A stretch of DNA of 64,000 bases from Oscillospiraceae bacterium (lineage in GTDB: Bacteria; Bacillota; Clostridia; Oscillospirales; Ruminococcaceae): NCBI GenBank assembly GCA_025757845.1, contig CP107211.1, positions 868,001 to 932,000 of the forward strand, given 5' to 3'. Position numbers and translations under genes: made by a program. Shown in pieces: positions 1-8,712 of the stretch (positions are counted from its first letter, which is position 1; each line of letters starts with the position of its first letter). A model generated the notes under the pieces. It saw only the letters and a program-made list of their open reading frames with translations, was not told where the DNA came from and did no database searches.

Positions 1-157
1 AAATGGTTTACAACCGGCACTGTAGCCGGTATTCTTGGCGAATCTTGACAAAAATAGGCAAAAATTCACATATTTGTTAGATTCTGTGTTATACTAATCC
101 TGCCGCTGACCGAACGGCGGCAGGAGATTATTTGCAAAGAGGGAGCGGTATTCAACA
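1..157 (+). promoter_or_regulatory. Upstream region of the GH13 gene
   Basis: A hairpin with arms ACCGGC/GCCGGT (13-30) may be the end of an upstream transcription unit. A TTGACA lies at 45-50 and a TATACT at 90-95, but they are too far apart to form one promoter, so only the -10 is a reasonable guess. A second hairpin, CCTGCCGC/GGCGGCAGG (about 99-124), lies in the presumed 5' UTR. The ribosome site AGAGGGAG precedes the ATG at 158. Confidence 0.35.
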
Positions 158-1516
158 ATGGCTTGGTATGACAATGCGGTATTCTATCACATCTATCCTC
201 TGGGGCTGTGCGGCTGCGCGCACGAAAATGACGGCCAGCCCACCCCGGGTGCATTCCAAAAACTGAACGACTGGGCGGCCCATGCAGCAGACATCGGCTG
301 CACCGCCATCTATATCGGCCCGCTGTTTGAGAGCGGCTCCCACGGCTACGATACCATCGACTACCGCCGGGTGGACCGCCGTCTGGGCACCAACGAAGAG
401 TTCAAGGAGTTCGTGGCCAACTGCCACGCCCGCGGCCAGCATGTCATCGTGGATGGTGTGTTCAACCATGTGGGCCGCGACTTCTTCGCCTTCCAGGACC
501 TGAAGGCCAACCGCGAGAACGCCCGCTATAAGGACTGGTTCTGCGATGTGAACTTCTGGGGCAACAACGAGTACAACGACGGTTTTTCCTACGGCAACTG
601 GGGCGGCTTCAACCTGCTGGTCAAGCTGAACCAGCGCAACCCGGAGGTGCAGAACTATCACTTCGACACCATCCGCTTTTGGGTAGACCAGTTTGACATC
701 GACGGCATCCGGCTGGATGCAGCCGACGTGCTGGACTTTGACTTCATGCGCGGGCTGCGCCGTCTGGCCAACGAGATCAAACCGGAGTTCTGGCTCATGG
801 GTGAGGTGATCCACGGGGACTACAGCCGCTGGGCAAACCCCGAAATGCTGCACTCTGTGACCAACTACGAGCTGCACAAGGGCCTGTGGAGCGGCCACAA
901 CGACCACAACTATTTCGAGATCGCCCACACCATGCGCCGTCTGCAGGGGCTGTGCCACGACACCCGGCTGTATCTTTTCTCGGACAACCACGATGTGGAG
1001 CGCCTGCCCAACAAGCTGCGCAACCGGGAACACATCCGTCACATTGCGATTCTAGTATATACCCTTTGGGGCATTCCGTCCATCTATTATGGTTCGGAGT
1101 TTGGCATCGAGGGCAAAAAAGAGTGGGGCAGCGACTGGCCCCTGCGCCCCTGCCTGGAACTGGAGGACTACAAGGACGCTCTCACCACCAACCCCGTCAC
1201 CAGCGTGTATGCGGCACTGGGCAAATTGAAGGCTGAGGAACCGGCCCTGACCTGGGGCGAGTTCAAGGAACTGCACCTCACCACCCAGTGTTACGCCTAC
1301 GCCCGTGTGCTGGACGGCGAAGCCCTTGTGGCGGTGCTGAACAACGGCGACAGCCCGGCGCAGCTGGAATTCCAGCTGCCGGTGGAGGCCAATGCGGCCG
1401 AGGATCTGCTGGCCGATACGGTGGGCGCGCAGCCGGTGATGACAAGCTTCGACTGGGGCCGCATGAAGGTGCAGCTGCCTTCCAACTATGCCACCATCCT
1501 GCGGTTGAAAAAGTAA
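158..1516 (+). CDS. GH13 alpha-amylase family glucosidase
   Basis: This 452-residue protein has the (beta/alpha)8 GH13 fold and probably hydrolyses short alpha-glucans or maltodextrins in the cytoplasm; there is no signal peptide. The catalytic residues are visible: nucleophile D187 in GIRLDAAD, acid/base E216 in WLMGEV, and the conserved D279 in FSDNHD. Region I (DGVFNHVGRD, residues 99-108) is also intact. The protein lacks the N-terminal extension of neopullulanases, so it resembles compact maltodextrin-acting enzymes. It stands alone, followed by the niaR promoter. Exact specificity (cyclomaltodextrinase, glucosidase or trehalose-type) cannot be told from sequence. Confidence 0.88.
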   Translation: MAWYDNAVFYHIYPLGLCGCAHENDGQPTPGAFQKLNDWAAHAADIGCTAIYIGPLFESGSHGYDTIDYRRVDRRLGTNEEFKEFVANCHARGQHVIVDGVFNHVGRDFFAFQDLKANRENARYKDWFCDVNFWGNNEYNDGFSYGNWGGFNLLVKLNQRNPEVQNYHFDTIRFWVDQFDIDGIRLDAADVLDFDFMRGLRRLANEIKPEFWLMGEVIHGDYSRWANPEMLHSVTNYELHKGLWSGHNDHNYFEIAHTMRRLQGLCHDTRLYLFSDNHDVERLPNKLRNREHIRHIAILVYTLWGIPSIYYGSEFGIEGKKEWGSDWPLRPCLELEDYKDALTTNPVTSVYAALGKLKAEEPALTWGEFKELHLTTQCYAYARVLDGEALVAVLNNGDSPAQLEFQLPVEANAAEDLLADTVGAQPVMTSFDWGRMKVQLPSNYATILRLKK

Positions 1517-1521
1517 GCGGC

Positions 1522-1550
1522 TTGCACATTGCGGCCGGTTTTGCTACAAT
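1522..1550 (+). promoter_or_regulatory. Sigma-A promoter for niaR
   Basis: TTGCAC, a 17-nt spacer and TACAAT lie just after the GH13 stop codon and about 43 nt before the niaR start. Confidence 0.65.
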
Positions 1551-1593
1551 AGGGGCAGCAACGTCGGAAAACGGAAGGGGAGCCTGACAAAAG

Positions 1594-2112
1594 ATGAACG
1601 CAGCACAGCGCAGAGAATGCATCCTGACCCGGTTGAGCGGTGCCCAGAACCCGGTAAGTGCCAGTGCACTGGCCGCTGAGCTGGGGGTCTCCCGGCAGAT
1701 CGTGGTGGGGGACGTGGCACTGCTGCGTGCAGGCGGGGCGCAGATCGACGCGACGCCGCGGGGCTACCAGCTGCACCCGGCAGAGAAAGGTTATACCGGC
1801 ATCCTGGCCTGCGTGCACCGCACCGAGGACGAAATGCGCCGGGAGCTGTACGCCATTGTGGACCAGGGCGGTGTGGCCGTGGATGTGGCCGTGGAAAACA
1901 GCCTGTACGGCGAGATCCGTGCGAACCTGAATCTGGCCAGCCGCTACGATGTGGACACCTTTCTGGTGCAGGCGCGCAGTGCGCCGGAAAGCCTGCTGAG
2001 CCGGATGACCGGCGGCGTGCATCTGCACACTTTGCGCTGCCCGGACCGGGCCAGCTTTGAGCGCATCCGCGCAGAACTGGACCGGCAGGGCCTGCTGTAC
2101 CGCCGGGAATGA
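1594..2112 (+). CDS. niaR: NiaR-type niacin-responsive repressor (HTH + 3H domain)
   Basis: This 172-residue DNA-binding repressor belongs to the NiaR/YrxA family, which controls NAD biosynthesis and niacin uptake genes in Firmicutes. An N-terminal HTH_11 domain (about residues 5-60, ELGVSRQIVVGDV) is followed by the 3H domain. The expected metal/niacin ligands are present: H75 (CVHRT), a nearby glutamate (E84), and H143/H145 (GVHLHTL). Length matches the family. No nad or niacin transporter genes are adjacent, so its targets must lie elsewhere. Confidence 0.87.
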   Translation: MNAAQRRECILTRLSGAQNPVSASALAAELGVSRQIVVGDVALLRAGGAQIDATPRGYQLHPAEKGYTGILACVHRTEDEMRRELYAIVDQGGVAVDVAVENSLYGEIRANLNLASRYDVDTFLVQARSAPESLLSRMTGGVHLHTLRCPDRASFERIRAELDRQGLLYRRE

Positions 2113-2229
2113 CCGTGCGGGGCAGACAGCTCCGGATAAAATCAGTATAAAAAACGCTGTGGGGCTTGTCTATCCGCAAAAGTGGAAAAACGTTGGATAG
2201 CCAACCCAAATGTAAAAGAGGTGGATTTT

Positions 2230-2772
2230 CTGGACATTCGCATTGAAAAAACGGAACGCGCCATCAAGCAGGCCTTTATGGAGCTGCGGGCCGAAAAACC
2301 GTTGGAAAAAATCCGGGTCAAGGAGCTGTGCGACCGGGCCTGCATCAACAAATCCACTTTTTATGCCCACTATCAGGACATCTACGCCCTGGCCAACGCC
2401 ATGGAGGACGAGATGGTGGAGGCCGTGGTCGCAAGCCTGCCCAACCTGACCGCCCGGGATGTGAGCGAGCGTACCGAGTGGCTGGCCCGCGAGATGTTCC
2501 GGGCCTTTGTCCGGCATCAGAACGAGATTAACACTCTGTTTGCGGATTCCCGGCAGGGGCTGTTCATCAACCGGGTGGAGGCGGCGCTGCGCAAGTGCAT
2601 TGCCGAGAGCGACCCCGCCTTTGAAAACGACGTAGTGCGCAAGGTGGTGCTGTCCTTCTGCGTGCAGGGGTGCTACTACACCTTTACCAGCTACTGCGGC
2701 CAGATGGACGAGACCCGTCTGGTGGCCCTGCTTGCCTCTATCGCAAGGGCAGCGCAGAAGATCCGGATGTGA
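2230..2772 (+). CDS. TetR/AcrR family transcriptional regulator
   Basis: This one-component regulator has an N-terminal TetR helix-turn-helix (ERAIKQAFMEL...IRVKELCDRACINKSTFYAHY) and a C-terminal ligand domain of about 130 residues. The reading frame is open upstream to a GTG at 2182, but the only good ribosome site is AAAGAGG at 2214-2220. It sits about 9 nt before a CTG at 2230, which would give a protein starting MDIRIEKTE, a typical start for this TetR branch. A CTG start is therefore my best guess; GTG 2182 or 2221 are alternatives. Its ligand and targets are unknown. Confidence 0.8.
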   Translation: MDIRIEKTERAIKQAFMELRAEKPLEKIRVKELCDRACINKSTFYAHYQDIYALANAMEDEMVEAVVASLPNLTARDVSERTEWLAREMFRAFVRHQNEINTLFADSRQGLFINRVEAALRKCIAESDPAFENDVVRKVVLSFCVQGCYYTFTSYCGQMDETRLVALLASIARAAQKIRM

Positions 2773-2780
2773 ATACAACA

Positions 2781-2811
2781 AAAAAGCCATGGCAGCTGCC
2801 ATGGCTTTTTT
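2781..2811. terminator. Bidirectional intrinsic terminator
   Basis: A perfect palindrome, AAAAAGCCATGGCAG with its complement, separates the convergent tetR and asnB genes and carries A-tract/T-tract on both sides. Confidence 0.85.
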
Positions 2812-2831
2812 GTTGCTGTGAAGAAAACGAA

Positions 2832-4418
2832 TCACACACCGGAGGCACCGTAGTTTGCCAGCACGCGGGCGGAAGGGTCGTTGACGTTGCAGCCCGGCCA
2901 TGCCTTGTTGGGCATCCAGAAATCCACGATGGTACGGCTCTGGTCGTGGTAATACTTCTCGAAGATCTCCCGGTAGAACAGGCTCTCCTTGGTAAAGGGC
3001 ATGCAGTGGGCCGAGTAGTTGGCCCGGCGCAGCTGGAACTCTTCGTCGGTGTACAGGCTGTTGGTGTACTCCTTGATGTCGTCCACCATGCTGTGGCCCA
3101 CGGCATCCGAGAAAGCAGCCTTCTCACGCCACAGGATCTCCGGCGGCAGCCAGTCGCCCTCAAAGGCCTTGCGCAGCAGGTACTTGCCCTTGTTGTAACG
3201 GTTCAGCTTCATTTCCGGGTCGATGGCCATGACGTAGCGCACAAAATCCAGATCGCCGAAGGGCACACGGGCTTCGATGCTGTTGGCCGAGATGCAGCGG
3301 TCGGCGCGGAGCACGTCGTACATGTACAGTTCCCGGATGCGCTTCTGGCTCTCCTGCTGGAAGGCGTCGGCGGTGGGAGCGTAGTCGGTGTATTTGTAGC
3401 CGAACAGCTCGTCCGAGATCTCGCCGGTCAGCAGCACCCGCACGTCGGTCTGCTCGTGGATGGCCTTGCACAGCAGGTACATGCCCATGCTGGCGCGGAT
3501 GGTGGTGATGTCCCAGGTGCCCAGCAGGCGGATGACCTCTTCCAGGTTCTGCAGCACGATGTCGCGGTTGATGATGATCTCGTGGTGCTCGCTGCCCAGA
3601 TAATCGGCGGTCTGACGGGCATATTTCAGGTCGATGGCATCGGTATCCATGCCGATGGCAAAGGTGCGGATGGGCTTGCCCAGCTTCTTAGCGGCGATGG
3701 CGCACACCAGCGAGGAATCCAGGCCGCCGGAGAGCAGGAAGCCCACCGGGGCATCGGCGTCCAGACGCTTCTCCACACCGGCGATCAGCTTTTCGCGGAT
3801 GTTGGTCAGCACGGTGTCCATGTCATCCTGCATGGGAGCGGGCACGTCGGCAATGTCCTCATAGCGCACAAAGCGGCCGTCGCAGTAGTAGCTACCAATG
3901 GGGAAGGGCCGGATGTCATCGCACCAGCCGATCAGGTTCTGCATCTCAGAGGCGAATGCGATCTTGTGGCTGGATTTGGAGTAGCCGTAGAACAGCGGCC
4001 GGATGCCGATGGGGTCGCGGGCGGCAATGAGCCGGTCCTTGCGGGAATCGTACAGGATCAGTGCGAACTCGGAGTCCATGTGGCGGAACATGTCCAGACC
4101 GTACTCGTAGTACAGCGGCAGCAGGATCTCGCAGTCGCAGTCGGACTGGAACTTGTAGCCCCGGCGCTTGAGGATCTCCTTCTCAAACCGGAAGCCGTAC
4201 AGTTCGCCGTTGCACGCTACGCAGTCGGCACCGCGGTAGAACGGCTGCATGCCCTCCGGCGTCAGACCCATGATGGCCAGACGGCCAAAGCCCATCAGGC
4301 CAAAGGGGCCTTCCACCACCCGCTGGTCGTCCGGGCCGCGCATCACGGTGCGCAGCAGATATTCTTTGAACTTGGCGGCACTCAGATCGTGCCCGGTGTA
4401 GCCCATCACACAACACAT
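2832..4418 (-). CDS. asnB: Asparagine synthetase (glutamine-hydrolysing)
   Basis: This 528-residue enzyme converts aspartate, glutamine and ATP to asparagine. After Met removal, Cys2 (MCCVMGY) is the class II glutamine amidotransferase nucleophile; this fixes the start at 4418, with the ribosome site AGAGGGG just upstream. The frame is open further upstream, but that would bury the catalytic Cys. GELYG (71-75) belongs to the glutaminase domain, and the PP-loop SGGLDSS (230-236) marks the ATP-pyrophosphatase synthetase domain. It is a single-gene unit under a T-box leader, so expression should respond to uncharged tRNA. Confidence 0.93.
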   Translation of the reverse strand: MCCVMGYTGHDLSAAKFKEYLLRTVMRGPDDQRVVEGPFGLMGFGRLAIMGLTPEGMQPFYRGADCVACNGELYGFRFEKEILKRRGYKFQSDCDCEILLPLYYEYGLDMFRHMDSEFALILYDSRKDRLIAARDPIGIRPLFYGYSKSSHKIAFASEMQNLIGWCDDIRPFPIGSYYCDGRFVRYEDIADVPAPMQDDMDTVLTNIREKLIAGVEKRLDADAPVGFLLSGGLDSSLVCAIAAKKLGKPIRTFAIGMDTDAIDLKYARQTADYLGSEHHEIIINRDIVLQNLEEVIRLLGTWDITTIRASMGMYLLCKAIHEQTDVRVLLTGEISDELFGYKYTDYAPTADAFQQESQKRIRELYMYDVLRADRCISANSIEARVPFGDLDFVRYVMAIDPEMKLNRYNKGKYLLRKAFEGDWLPPEILWREKAAFSDAVGHSMVDDIKEYTNSLYTDEEFQLRRANYSAHCMPFTKESLFYREIFEKYYHDQSRTIVDFWMPNKAWPGCNVNDPSARVLANYGASGV

Positions 4419-4446
4419 AGTTCTTACCCCTCTTTTTTCCTTGGTG

Positions 4447-4745
4447 AATAAAAAATACGGCAGCGCATTCATCCCGTTTTGCTAGGACGAATATGCTGCC
4501 GTATCCGTGGTGCCACCTAAATTACCGGCACACAGAGTATGCCAGTCACTTTTGTGCGCTCTCCTCGTTGAAAGCACTGCCGCGATAACGAGCGGCGCAC
4601 GTCTGCCCCTACTGCCGCGCCCGGCGGGTTCAGGGGGAAGCTCACGGGTGTTCATTCGGGCTTCGTTCTCTGCGCAGCTTCCACCGGCCTGCGCTCTCTG
4701 CAAAAGAACCTTGAAACCTTACTTTTCCCGTTCAACGCTTTTTCT
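4447..4745 (-). promoter_or_regulatory. T-box riboswitch of asnB
   Basis: The hallmark T-box sequence AGGTGGCACCACGG reads on the minus strand at 4518-4505. It is followed by a terminator hairpin (about 4504-4452, arms ATACGGCAGC/GCTGCCGTAT) and a T-run before asnB. The 5' part can fold into a stem I-like structure. AAC triplets (Asn) occur in that region, as expected for asnB, but I could not place the specifier loop uniquely. Confidence 0.87.
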
Positions 4746-4751
4746 GCCTGC

Positions 4752-4780
4752 ATTGTATCACGGCTTTTTGCCCGTGTCAA
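4752..4780 (-). promoter_or_regulatory. Sigma-A promoter for the asnB T-box transcript
   Basis: TTGACA, 17 nt and TACAAT read on the minus strand. The promoter overlaps the last codons of the upstream Fur-family gene, so asnB has its own start inside that gene's 3' end. Confidence 0.8.
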
Positions 4781-5234
4781 CACAGCAGGAACATTTTTGT
4801 GCGGTTTGCTCCGGCTGTGGAGCATTTTGTGCGCAGTGGCGGCACAATCCGTACAAAACGCTGCCCTCGCACTGCAACGTAAAGCCGTGCTCGGCCATCA
4901 GATGGGCCCGCACTTCGTCCATGAAGTGGCAGTCCAGATGGTAGATGCGGCCGCACTGCACGCACTTCAGGTGCAGGTGCTCCCGGCAGTGGCGGCCTTC
5001 GTCCACATACTGGAACACGGCCTTCTCGCCCTTGTCGGCCACATATTTCATGATGCGCTGCTCCCCGGCCAGCTTGTCGAGGTAGCGGTACACGGTGGTG
5101 GGGTTGGGGCTGGCACCCTGCTCCTCCAGATGCTCCAGAATGTTGGAGGCACTGACTGCGTGCTGCCGGTTGTTGATGAGATAATCCAAAATCAGCTGGC
5201 GGGTCTTGGTATTGTAGCCGTCGCTCCGTGCCAT
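4758..5234 (-). CDS. Fur family transcriptional regulator
   Basis: This 158-residue metal- or peroxide-sensing repressor has a winged-helix domain (HAVSASNILEHLEEQGASPNPTTVYRYLDKL, in two halves about residues 25-56). A His-rich dimerisation domain follows (H82, H86, H88, H100, H103). Two CxxC pairs, C91/C94 and C131/C134, form the structural zinc site. The start at 5234 is chosen because AAAGGAAG precedes it and the conserved region begins soon after. The C-terminus carries an extra Cys-rich tail, CSCC at 148-151. Whether it acts as Fur, Zur or PerR is not decidable here. Confidence 0.87.
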   Translation of the reverse strand: MARSDGYNTKTRQLILDYLINNRQHAVSASNILEHLEEQGASPNPTTVYRYLDKLAGEQRIMKYVADKGEKAVFQYVDEGRHCREHLHLKCVQCGRIYHLDCHFMDEVRAHLMAEHGFTLQCEGSVLYGLCRHCAQNAPQPEQTAQKCSCCVDTGKKP

Positions 5235-5277
5235 GGAAAAAGAACGCTTCCTTTCTGAATGAGAACTGTTTTGACCT

Positions 5278-5306
5278 ATTGTAGCATATTTTTGTGTGGG
5301 ATGCAA
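5278..5306 (-). promoter_or_regulatory. Promoter of the Fur-family gene
   Basis: TTGCAT, a 17-nt spacer and TACAAT read on the minus strand about 44 nt before the start codon. Confidence 0.65.
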
Positions 5307-5426
5307 AAAGGAAGGCCCAGCCAGCCCGAATTTGGTGACAAGCACAAAATTTCTTGTCACAATTGGCGAAAATGACGCAAAATCTTTGGTCAAAACGGAA
5401 AACACACCAAAGTTTTCTCAAAACTC

Positions 5427-5455
5427 TTGTAAAAAATACACTTGTGTGAAATAAT
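5427..5455 (+). promoter_or_regulatory. Likely promoter of the GntR gene
   Basis: TTGTAA, 17 nt and AATAAT lie in an AT-rich divergent intergenic region shared with the Fur-family gene. The match is moderate. Confidence 0.45.
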
Positions 5456-5577
5456 ATATTAGTGAGAAATGTTGGATGGCAGACGGGATACAAGACGATG
5501 CCCGAGGAAGAAGCCGGGCGGCAGGCCGCGAACAGGCTGCCGCATTTATATGGAGAATTTTAGGAGTACGACCGCCT

Positions 5578-6237
5578 ATGAAAGAAATGGAAACCCAGTC
5601 CAAGCTGAGCCTGAAGCTGCAGGCTTATCAATACCTGAAAACCAAGATCCTGAACTGTGAGTACCGGCCCAACGAGTTTCTGAATGAGCAGAAACTCTGC
5701 GCGGAAATGGGCAACATCAGCCGCACCCCCATGCGGGATGCACTGGGCCGTCTGGAGCAGGAGGGCCTGATCACCATCCTGCCCAAAAAGGGCCTGATGG
5801 TTTCCGGCATCACCGAAGAAGATGTGCACAGCATGTTTGAGATGCGTCTGCTGGTGGAGCCTTATGCCCTGCGTACTTATGGCGACCGCATCCCGCGGGA
5901 AGCGCTGGAAAACTACACCGAGCTCATGCATCACCCGGAGCGCATCTCCGACTTCTGTGAGTCGGACGACGGGTTCCATGAGCTGCTCATGAGCACCCTG
6001 CCCAACAAGTATCTGCGCAGCGCCTACGACCGCATTACCGGCCTGAACACCCGCTTCCGCATCATGACCGGCAAGGTGAGCATGATCAATCAGGAGCAGA
6101 CCTGTGAGGAGCATCTGGAAATTCTGGATGCGGCTCTGGCTGGCGACTGGGACCGCGCGGCAGACTCCCTGCAGCACCATCTGGAGCTGGCCCGCGACAA
6201 GGCAGAGGGCGTCATCAAGGTCATCCGTCTGTGGTAA
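5578..6237 (+). CDS. GntR family regulator (FadR/FCD subfamily)
   Basis: This 219-residue regulator has an N-terminal winged HTH (AYQYLKTKILNCEYRPNEFL...ISRTPMRDALGRLEQEGLI) and an all-helical FCD ligand domain. The FCD domain carries the Asp/His metal-binding pattern of the family (DDGFHELL, EEHLEILDA). The start at ATG 5578 follows TAGGAG; the longer open frame to 5476 has no ribosome site. FCD regulators usually sense small organic acids. No catabolic genes flank it on the same strand, so the target is unknown. Confidence 0.86.
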   Translation: MKEMETQSKLSLKLQAYQYLKTKILNCEYRPNEFLNEQKLCAEMGNISRTPMRDALGRLEQEGLITILPKKGLMVSGITEEDVHSMFEMRLLVEPYALRTYGDRIPREALENYTELMHHPERISDFCESDDGFHELLMSTLPNKYLRSAYDRITGLNTRFRIMTGKVSMINQEQTCEEHLEILDAALAGDWDRAADSLQHHLELARDKAEGVIKVIRLW

Positions 6238-6250
6238 ACATTTGAATGCA

Positions 6251-6288
6251 AAAAGATCCCGCGTCATCCGGCGCGGGATCTTTTTTTT
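6251..6288. terminator. Bidirectional terminator
   Basis: The hairpin AAAAGATCCCGCG/CGCGGGATCTTTT, with an eight-T run, lies between the convergent gntR and aldo/keto reductase genes and abuts the latter's stop codon. Confidence 0.85.
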
Positions 6289-7424
6289 TACAGTGCGTCC
6301 AGTTCCTCCTGCAGGCGGGCCAGCGATGCACGGATGGGCAGCTTCTGGGGGCACACGGTCTCGCATTTGCCGCAGCGCACACAGTGCAGGGCCTTCTCGC
6401 TGTCCGGGAAGCGCTCGGTCCACTGCTCTTTGACTGCTTCCGGCTGCTGGAACATGCCCAGACGGTTCCAGATGCTGAAATTATCCGGGATGTCCACCCC
6501 CATGGGGCAGGGCATGCAGTAGCGGCATCCGGTGCAGCCGATCTTGATGCGGCTGTGCAGCACGGCAGCCGCCTGTTCCATAGCTGCATCCTCAGCAGGG
6601 GAGAGAGGGACAAAGTGGTCAAAGGTGGTCAGATTGTCTGCCAGCTGCTCCTCGGCACTCATGCCGGAGAGCACCACATGCACGTTGGGGTGTCCGGCCA
6701 CCCAGCGCAGCGCCCAAGAAGCATCGCTGGCGTCCGAGTGCAGGGCACGCAGCGGCGCGGCGGCGTCTGTGGGCAGAGCGGCCAGCGTGCCGCCCTTGAT
6801 GGGCTCCATGATGATCAACGGCACGCCGCATTCCTCGGTGAGCTGGTAGCCCCGGTCACCACTGATCTCTTCGGCGCGGTCGTCCCGGTCCAGATAGTTG
6901 TACTGCAGCTGGCAGAAATCCCAGGGCTGATCCCGCAGGATGGCCTCAAAACCGGCGGCGTTGTCGTGGCAGGAAAAGCCGAAATTTCGGATGCGTCCGG
7001 CGGCCTTTTGCTCCCACAGCCAGTCCACGATGCCCAGTTCCTTGGCCTGCTCGTACCGGGCTTTGTGCAGCGAGTGCAGCAGGTAAAAGTCGATGTACTC
7101 CACCCCCAGCCGCTGGAGCTGCTCTTCAAAGATGCGCTGGGCATCGGCAAGGCTCTTGCAGGTCCACAGCGGCATCTTGGTGGCCAGGTAGAAGCTGCTG
7201 CGCTCCCATTTGGCAATGACCCGGCCCACGAAAGGCTCACTCTGGCCGTTGTGGTAGGGGTAGGCCGTGTCAAAGTAGTTCACACCGGCGGCCTTTGCGG
7301 TGTTGAGCAGGGCTTCGGCCCGGGGCTCGTCGATGCTGCCGTCTGCCCGGGTGGGAAAGCGCATGCACCCGTAGCCCAGCAGGGAAGTGCGGAGCGGTTT
7401 GTTGTTCCAGTTGCGGTATTCCAT
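6288..7424 (-). CDS. Aldo/keto reductase with C-terminal 4Fe-4S ferredoxin domain
   Basis: This 378-residue protein has an AKR TIM barrel with the catalytic tetrad D52, Y57, K83 and H117. The C-terminal domain carries two cysteine clusters, CTGCRYCMPC and CVRCGKCETVC, typical of 4Fe-4S ferredoxin folds. Such enzymes are common in anaerobes and probably couple NAD(P)H or ferredoxin electrons to reduction of an unknown carbonyl. It is monocistronic. The substrate cannot be inferred. Confidence 0.9.
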   Translation of the reverse strand: MEYRNWNNKPLRTSLLGYGCMRFPTRADGSIDEPRAEALLNTAKAAGVNYFDTAYPYHNGQSEPFVGRVIAKWERSSFYLATKMPLWTCKSLADAQRIFEEQLQRLGVEYIDFYLLHSLHKARYEQAKELGIVDWLWEQKAAGRIRNFGFSCHDNAAGFEAILRDQPWDFCQLQYNYLDRDDRAEEISGDRGYQLTEECGVPLIIMEPIKGGTLAALPTDAAAPLRALHSDASDASWALRWVAGHPNVHVVLSGMSAEEQLADNLTTFDHFVPLSPAEDAAMEQAAAVLHSRIKIGCTGCRYCMPCPMGVDIPDNFSIWNRLGMFQQPEAVKEQWTERFPDSEKALHCVRCGKCETVCPQKLPIRASLARLQEELDAL

Positions 7425-7501
7425 AACTCTCTTGTGCGGCAGAGGTGTTGCAGCCCTGCCGTTCCTCCTAGTGCAACCAGTATAGCACAGTTCCGGGGCA
7501 T

Positions 7502-7538
7502 AAAAAAGAGGTCTGCACCTCGCGGTACAGACCTCTTG
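7502..7538 (-). terminator. Terminator of the rplJ-rplL operon
   Basis: The minus-strand hairpin AAGAGGTCTG/CAGACCTCTT is followed by a T-run, 36 nt past the rplL stop. Confidence 0.8.
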
Positions 7539-7573
7539 ATGTTCAAGAAAGAACGGTAAGAGAAAGGGTTAAA

Positions 7574-7948
7574 TTACTTAACCTCAACCTTAGCGCCAGC
7601 CTCTTCCAGCTTCTTCTTGATGTCGTCAGCCTCAGCCTTGGAGACCTTCTCCTTGACAGCCTTGGGAGCGCCATCGACGATAGCCTTAGCTTCCTTCAGG
7701 CCCAGACCAGTGATCTCCTTCACCAGCTTGATGACCTGCATCTTGGTAGCGCCAGCCTCAGCCAGGATGACGTCGAACTCGGTCTTCTCTTCCTCAGCGG
7801 CAGCAGCAGCACCAGCAGCAGCGGGAGCAGCAGCAGCAACAGCGGACACGCCGAACTCTTCGCAGTAAGCGTCGATCAGCTCTTTCAGCTCCAGAACGGA
7901 CAGCTCCTTGACGGAGTCGATGATGGCAGTAATCTTCTCAGAAGCCAT
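7574..7948 (-). CDS. rplL: Ribosomal protein L7/L12
   Basis: This 124-residue protein forms the flexible stalk of the 50S subunit and recruits translation GTPases. An N-terminal dimerisation helix region is followed by an Ala-rich hinge ([13 protein letters not shown]) and the globular C-terminal domain ([27 protein letters not shown]). It lies 73 nt after rplJ in the same operon. Confidence 0.98.
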   Translation of the reverse strand: MASEKITAIIDSVKELSVLELKELIDAYCEEFGVSAVAAAAPAAAGAAAAAEEEKTEFDVILAEAGATKMQVIKLVKEITGLGLKEAKAIVDGAPKAVKEKVSKAEADDIKKKLEEAGAKVEVK

Positions 7949-8021
7949 GGTAATAACCCTCCAATATAAATGGTTTTGTTTGTGGATGTCTTGTTTTGTT
8001 TAAGCAGCAGTCACGCAGCGA

Positions 8022-8537
8022 TTAAGCAGCGGGCTCTTCCTGCTTGTCGGCATAAGCCTGCATTGCAACGGCCAGACCAGACAGGGTGCTGGTGAGGGCG
8101 CCTGCAAACATGGACAGCATGCCTTCGCGGTTGGGCAGCTTTGCGATGGCGTTGGTCTCGGCAGCGTCCATGACCTTGCCTTCCATGAAGCCAGCCTTCA
8201 CGACGAACTTCTTGGACTTATCGCCATCCTGGTACTTGCACAGGATGCGGGCAGCGGACATGGGGTCCTCTTCGTGAGCAAAAGCGATAGCGGTATCGCC
8301 CTTGAACTGCTCAGCCAGGCCCTCCAGGGAGGTACCCTTGACAGCCAGACGCAGCATGGTGTTCTTCACGACCATGTAATCGACGCCTGCCTCACGCAGC
8401 TCCTTACGGAGCTTGGTGTCGTTCTCGACGTTAATGCCGCCATAAGCGACGACGCAGCCGGAAACCGCACTCTCAAACTTTGCCTTCAGATCAGCGACAT
8501 AAGCCTGCTTCTCAGAAAGAATCTTTGCACTGGGCAT
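8022..8537 (-). CDS. rplJ: Ribosomal protein L10
   Basis: This 171-residue protein is the base of the L10-L12 stalk. It starts MPSAKILSEKQ and contains the conserved DYMVVKNTMLRLA segment. The short C-terminal helix, which anchors L12 dimers, is present (LAVAMQAYADKQEE). Its mRNA leader is the classic autoregulatory target of L10(L12)4. Confidence 0.97.
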   Translation of the reverse strand: MPSAKILSEKQAYVADLKAKFESAVSGCVVAYGGINVENDTKLRKELREAGVDYMVVKNTMLRLAVKGTSLEGLAEQFKGDTAIAFAHEEDPMSAARILCKYQDGDKSKKFVVKAGFMEGKVMDAAETNAIAKLPNREGMLSMFAGALTSTLSGLAVAMQAYADKQEEPAA

Positions 8538-8569
8538 TCGGTTTCACCTCGTTTCAAAAACTTGTATCG

Positions 8570-8712
8570 AAAAACCGGAATCTGCACGAAAAAAGCCTCT
8601 TTCCCGCACTTGGCCGAGAAAGAGGCATAAAGCAACTTTACGCACGTTTCTCGGCAGGCGGCATAGCCTTACGCTGGATTCCAGCACCTGCTGTCTCAAA
8701 AACAGCATAATT
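8570..8712 (-). promoter_or_regulatory. Ribosomal protein L10 leader with attenuator
   Basis: Between the promoter and rplJ the minus-strand RNA contains the L10-leader-like element (GACAGCAGGTGCTGGAATCC region). It is followed by a hairpin, GCCTCTTTC/GAAAGAGGC, and six Ts at about 8626-8588, which works as an intrinsic terminator. This fits feedback attenuation by L10-L12. Confidence 0.78.

Noticed and set aside
45..95. TTGACA (45-50) with TATACT (90-95) as one promoter
   Set aside because: The spacing of 39 nt is far from 16-18, so they cannot be paired.
2670..4451. A 593-codon open frame on the plus strand opposite asnB
   Set aside because: It is the antisense shadow of a clear asparagine synthetase gene, with no ribosome site and no recognisable domain.
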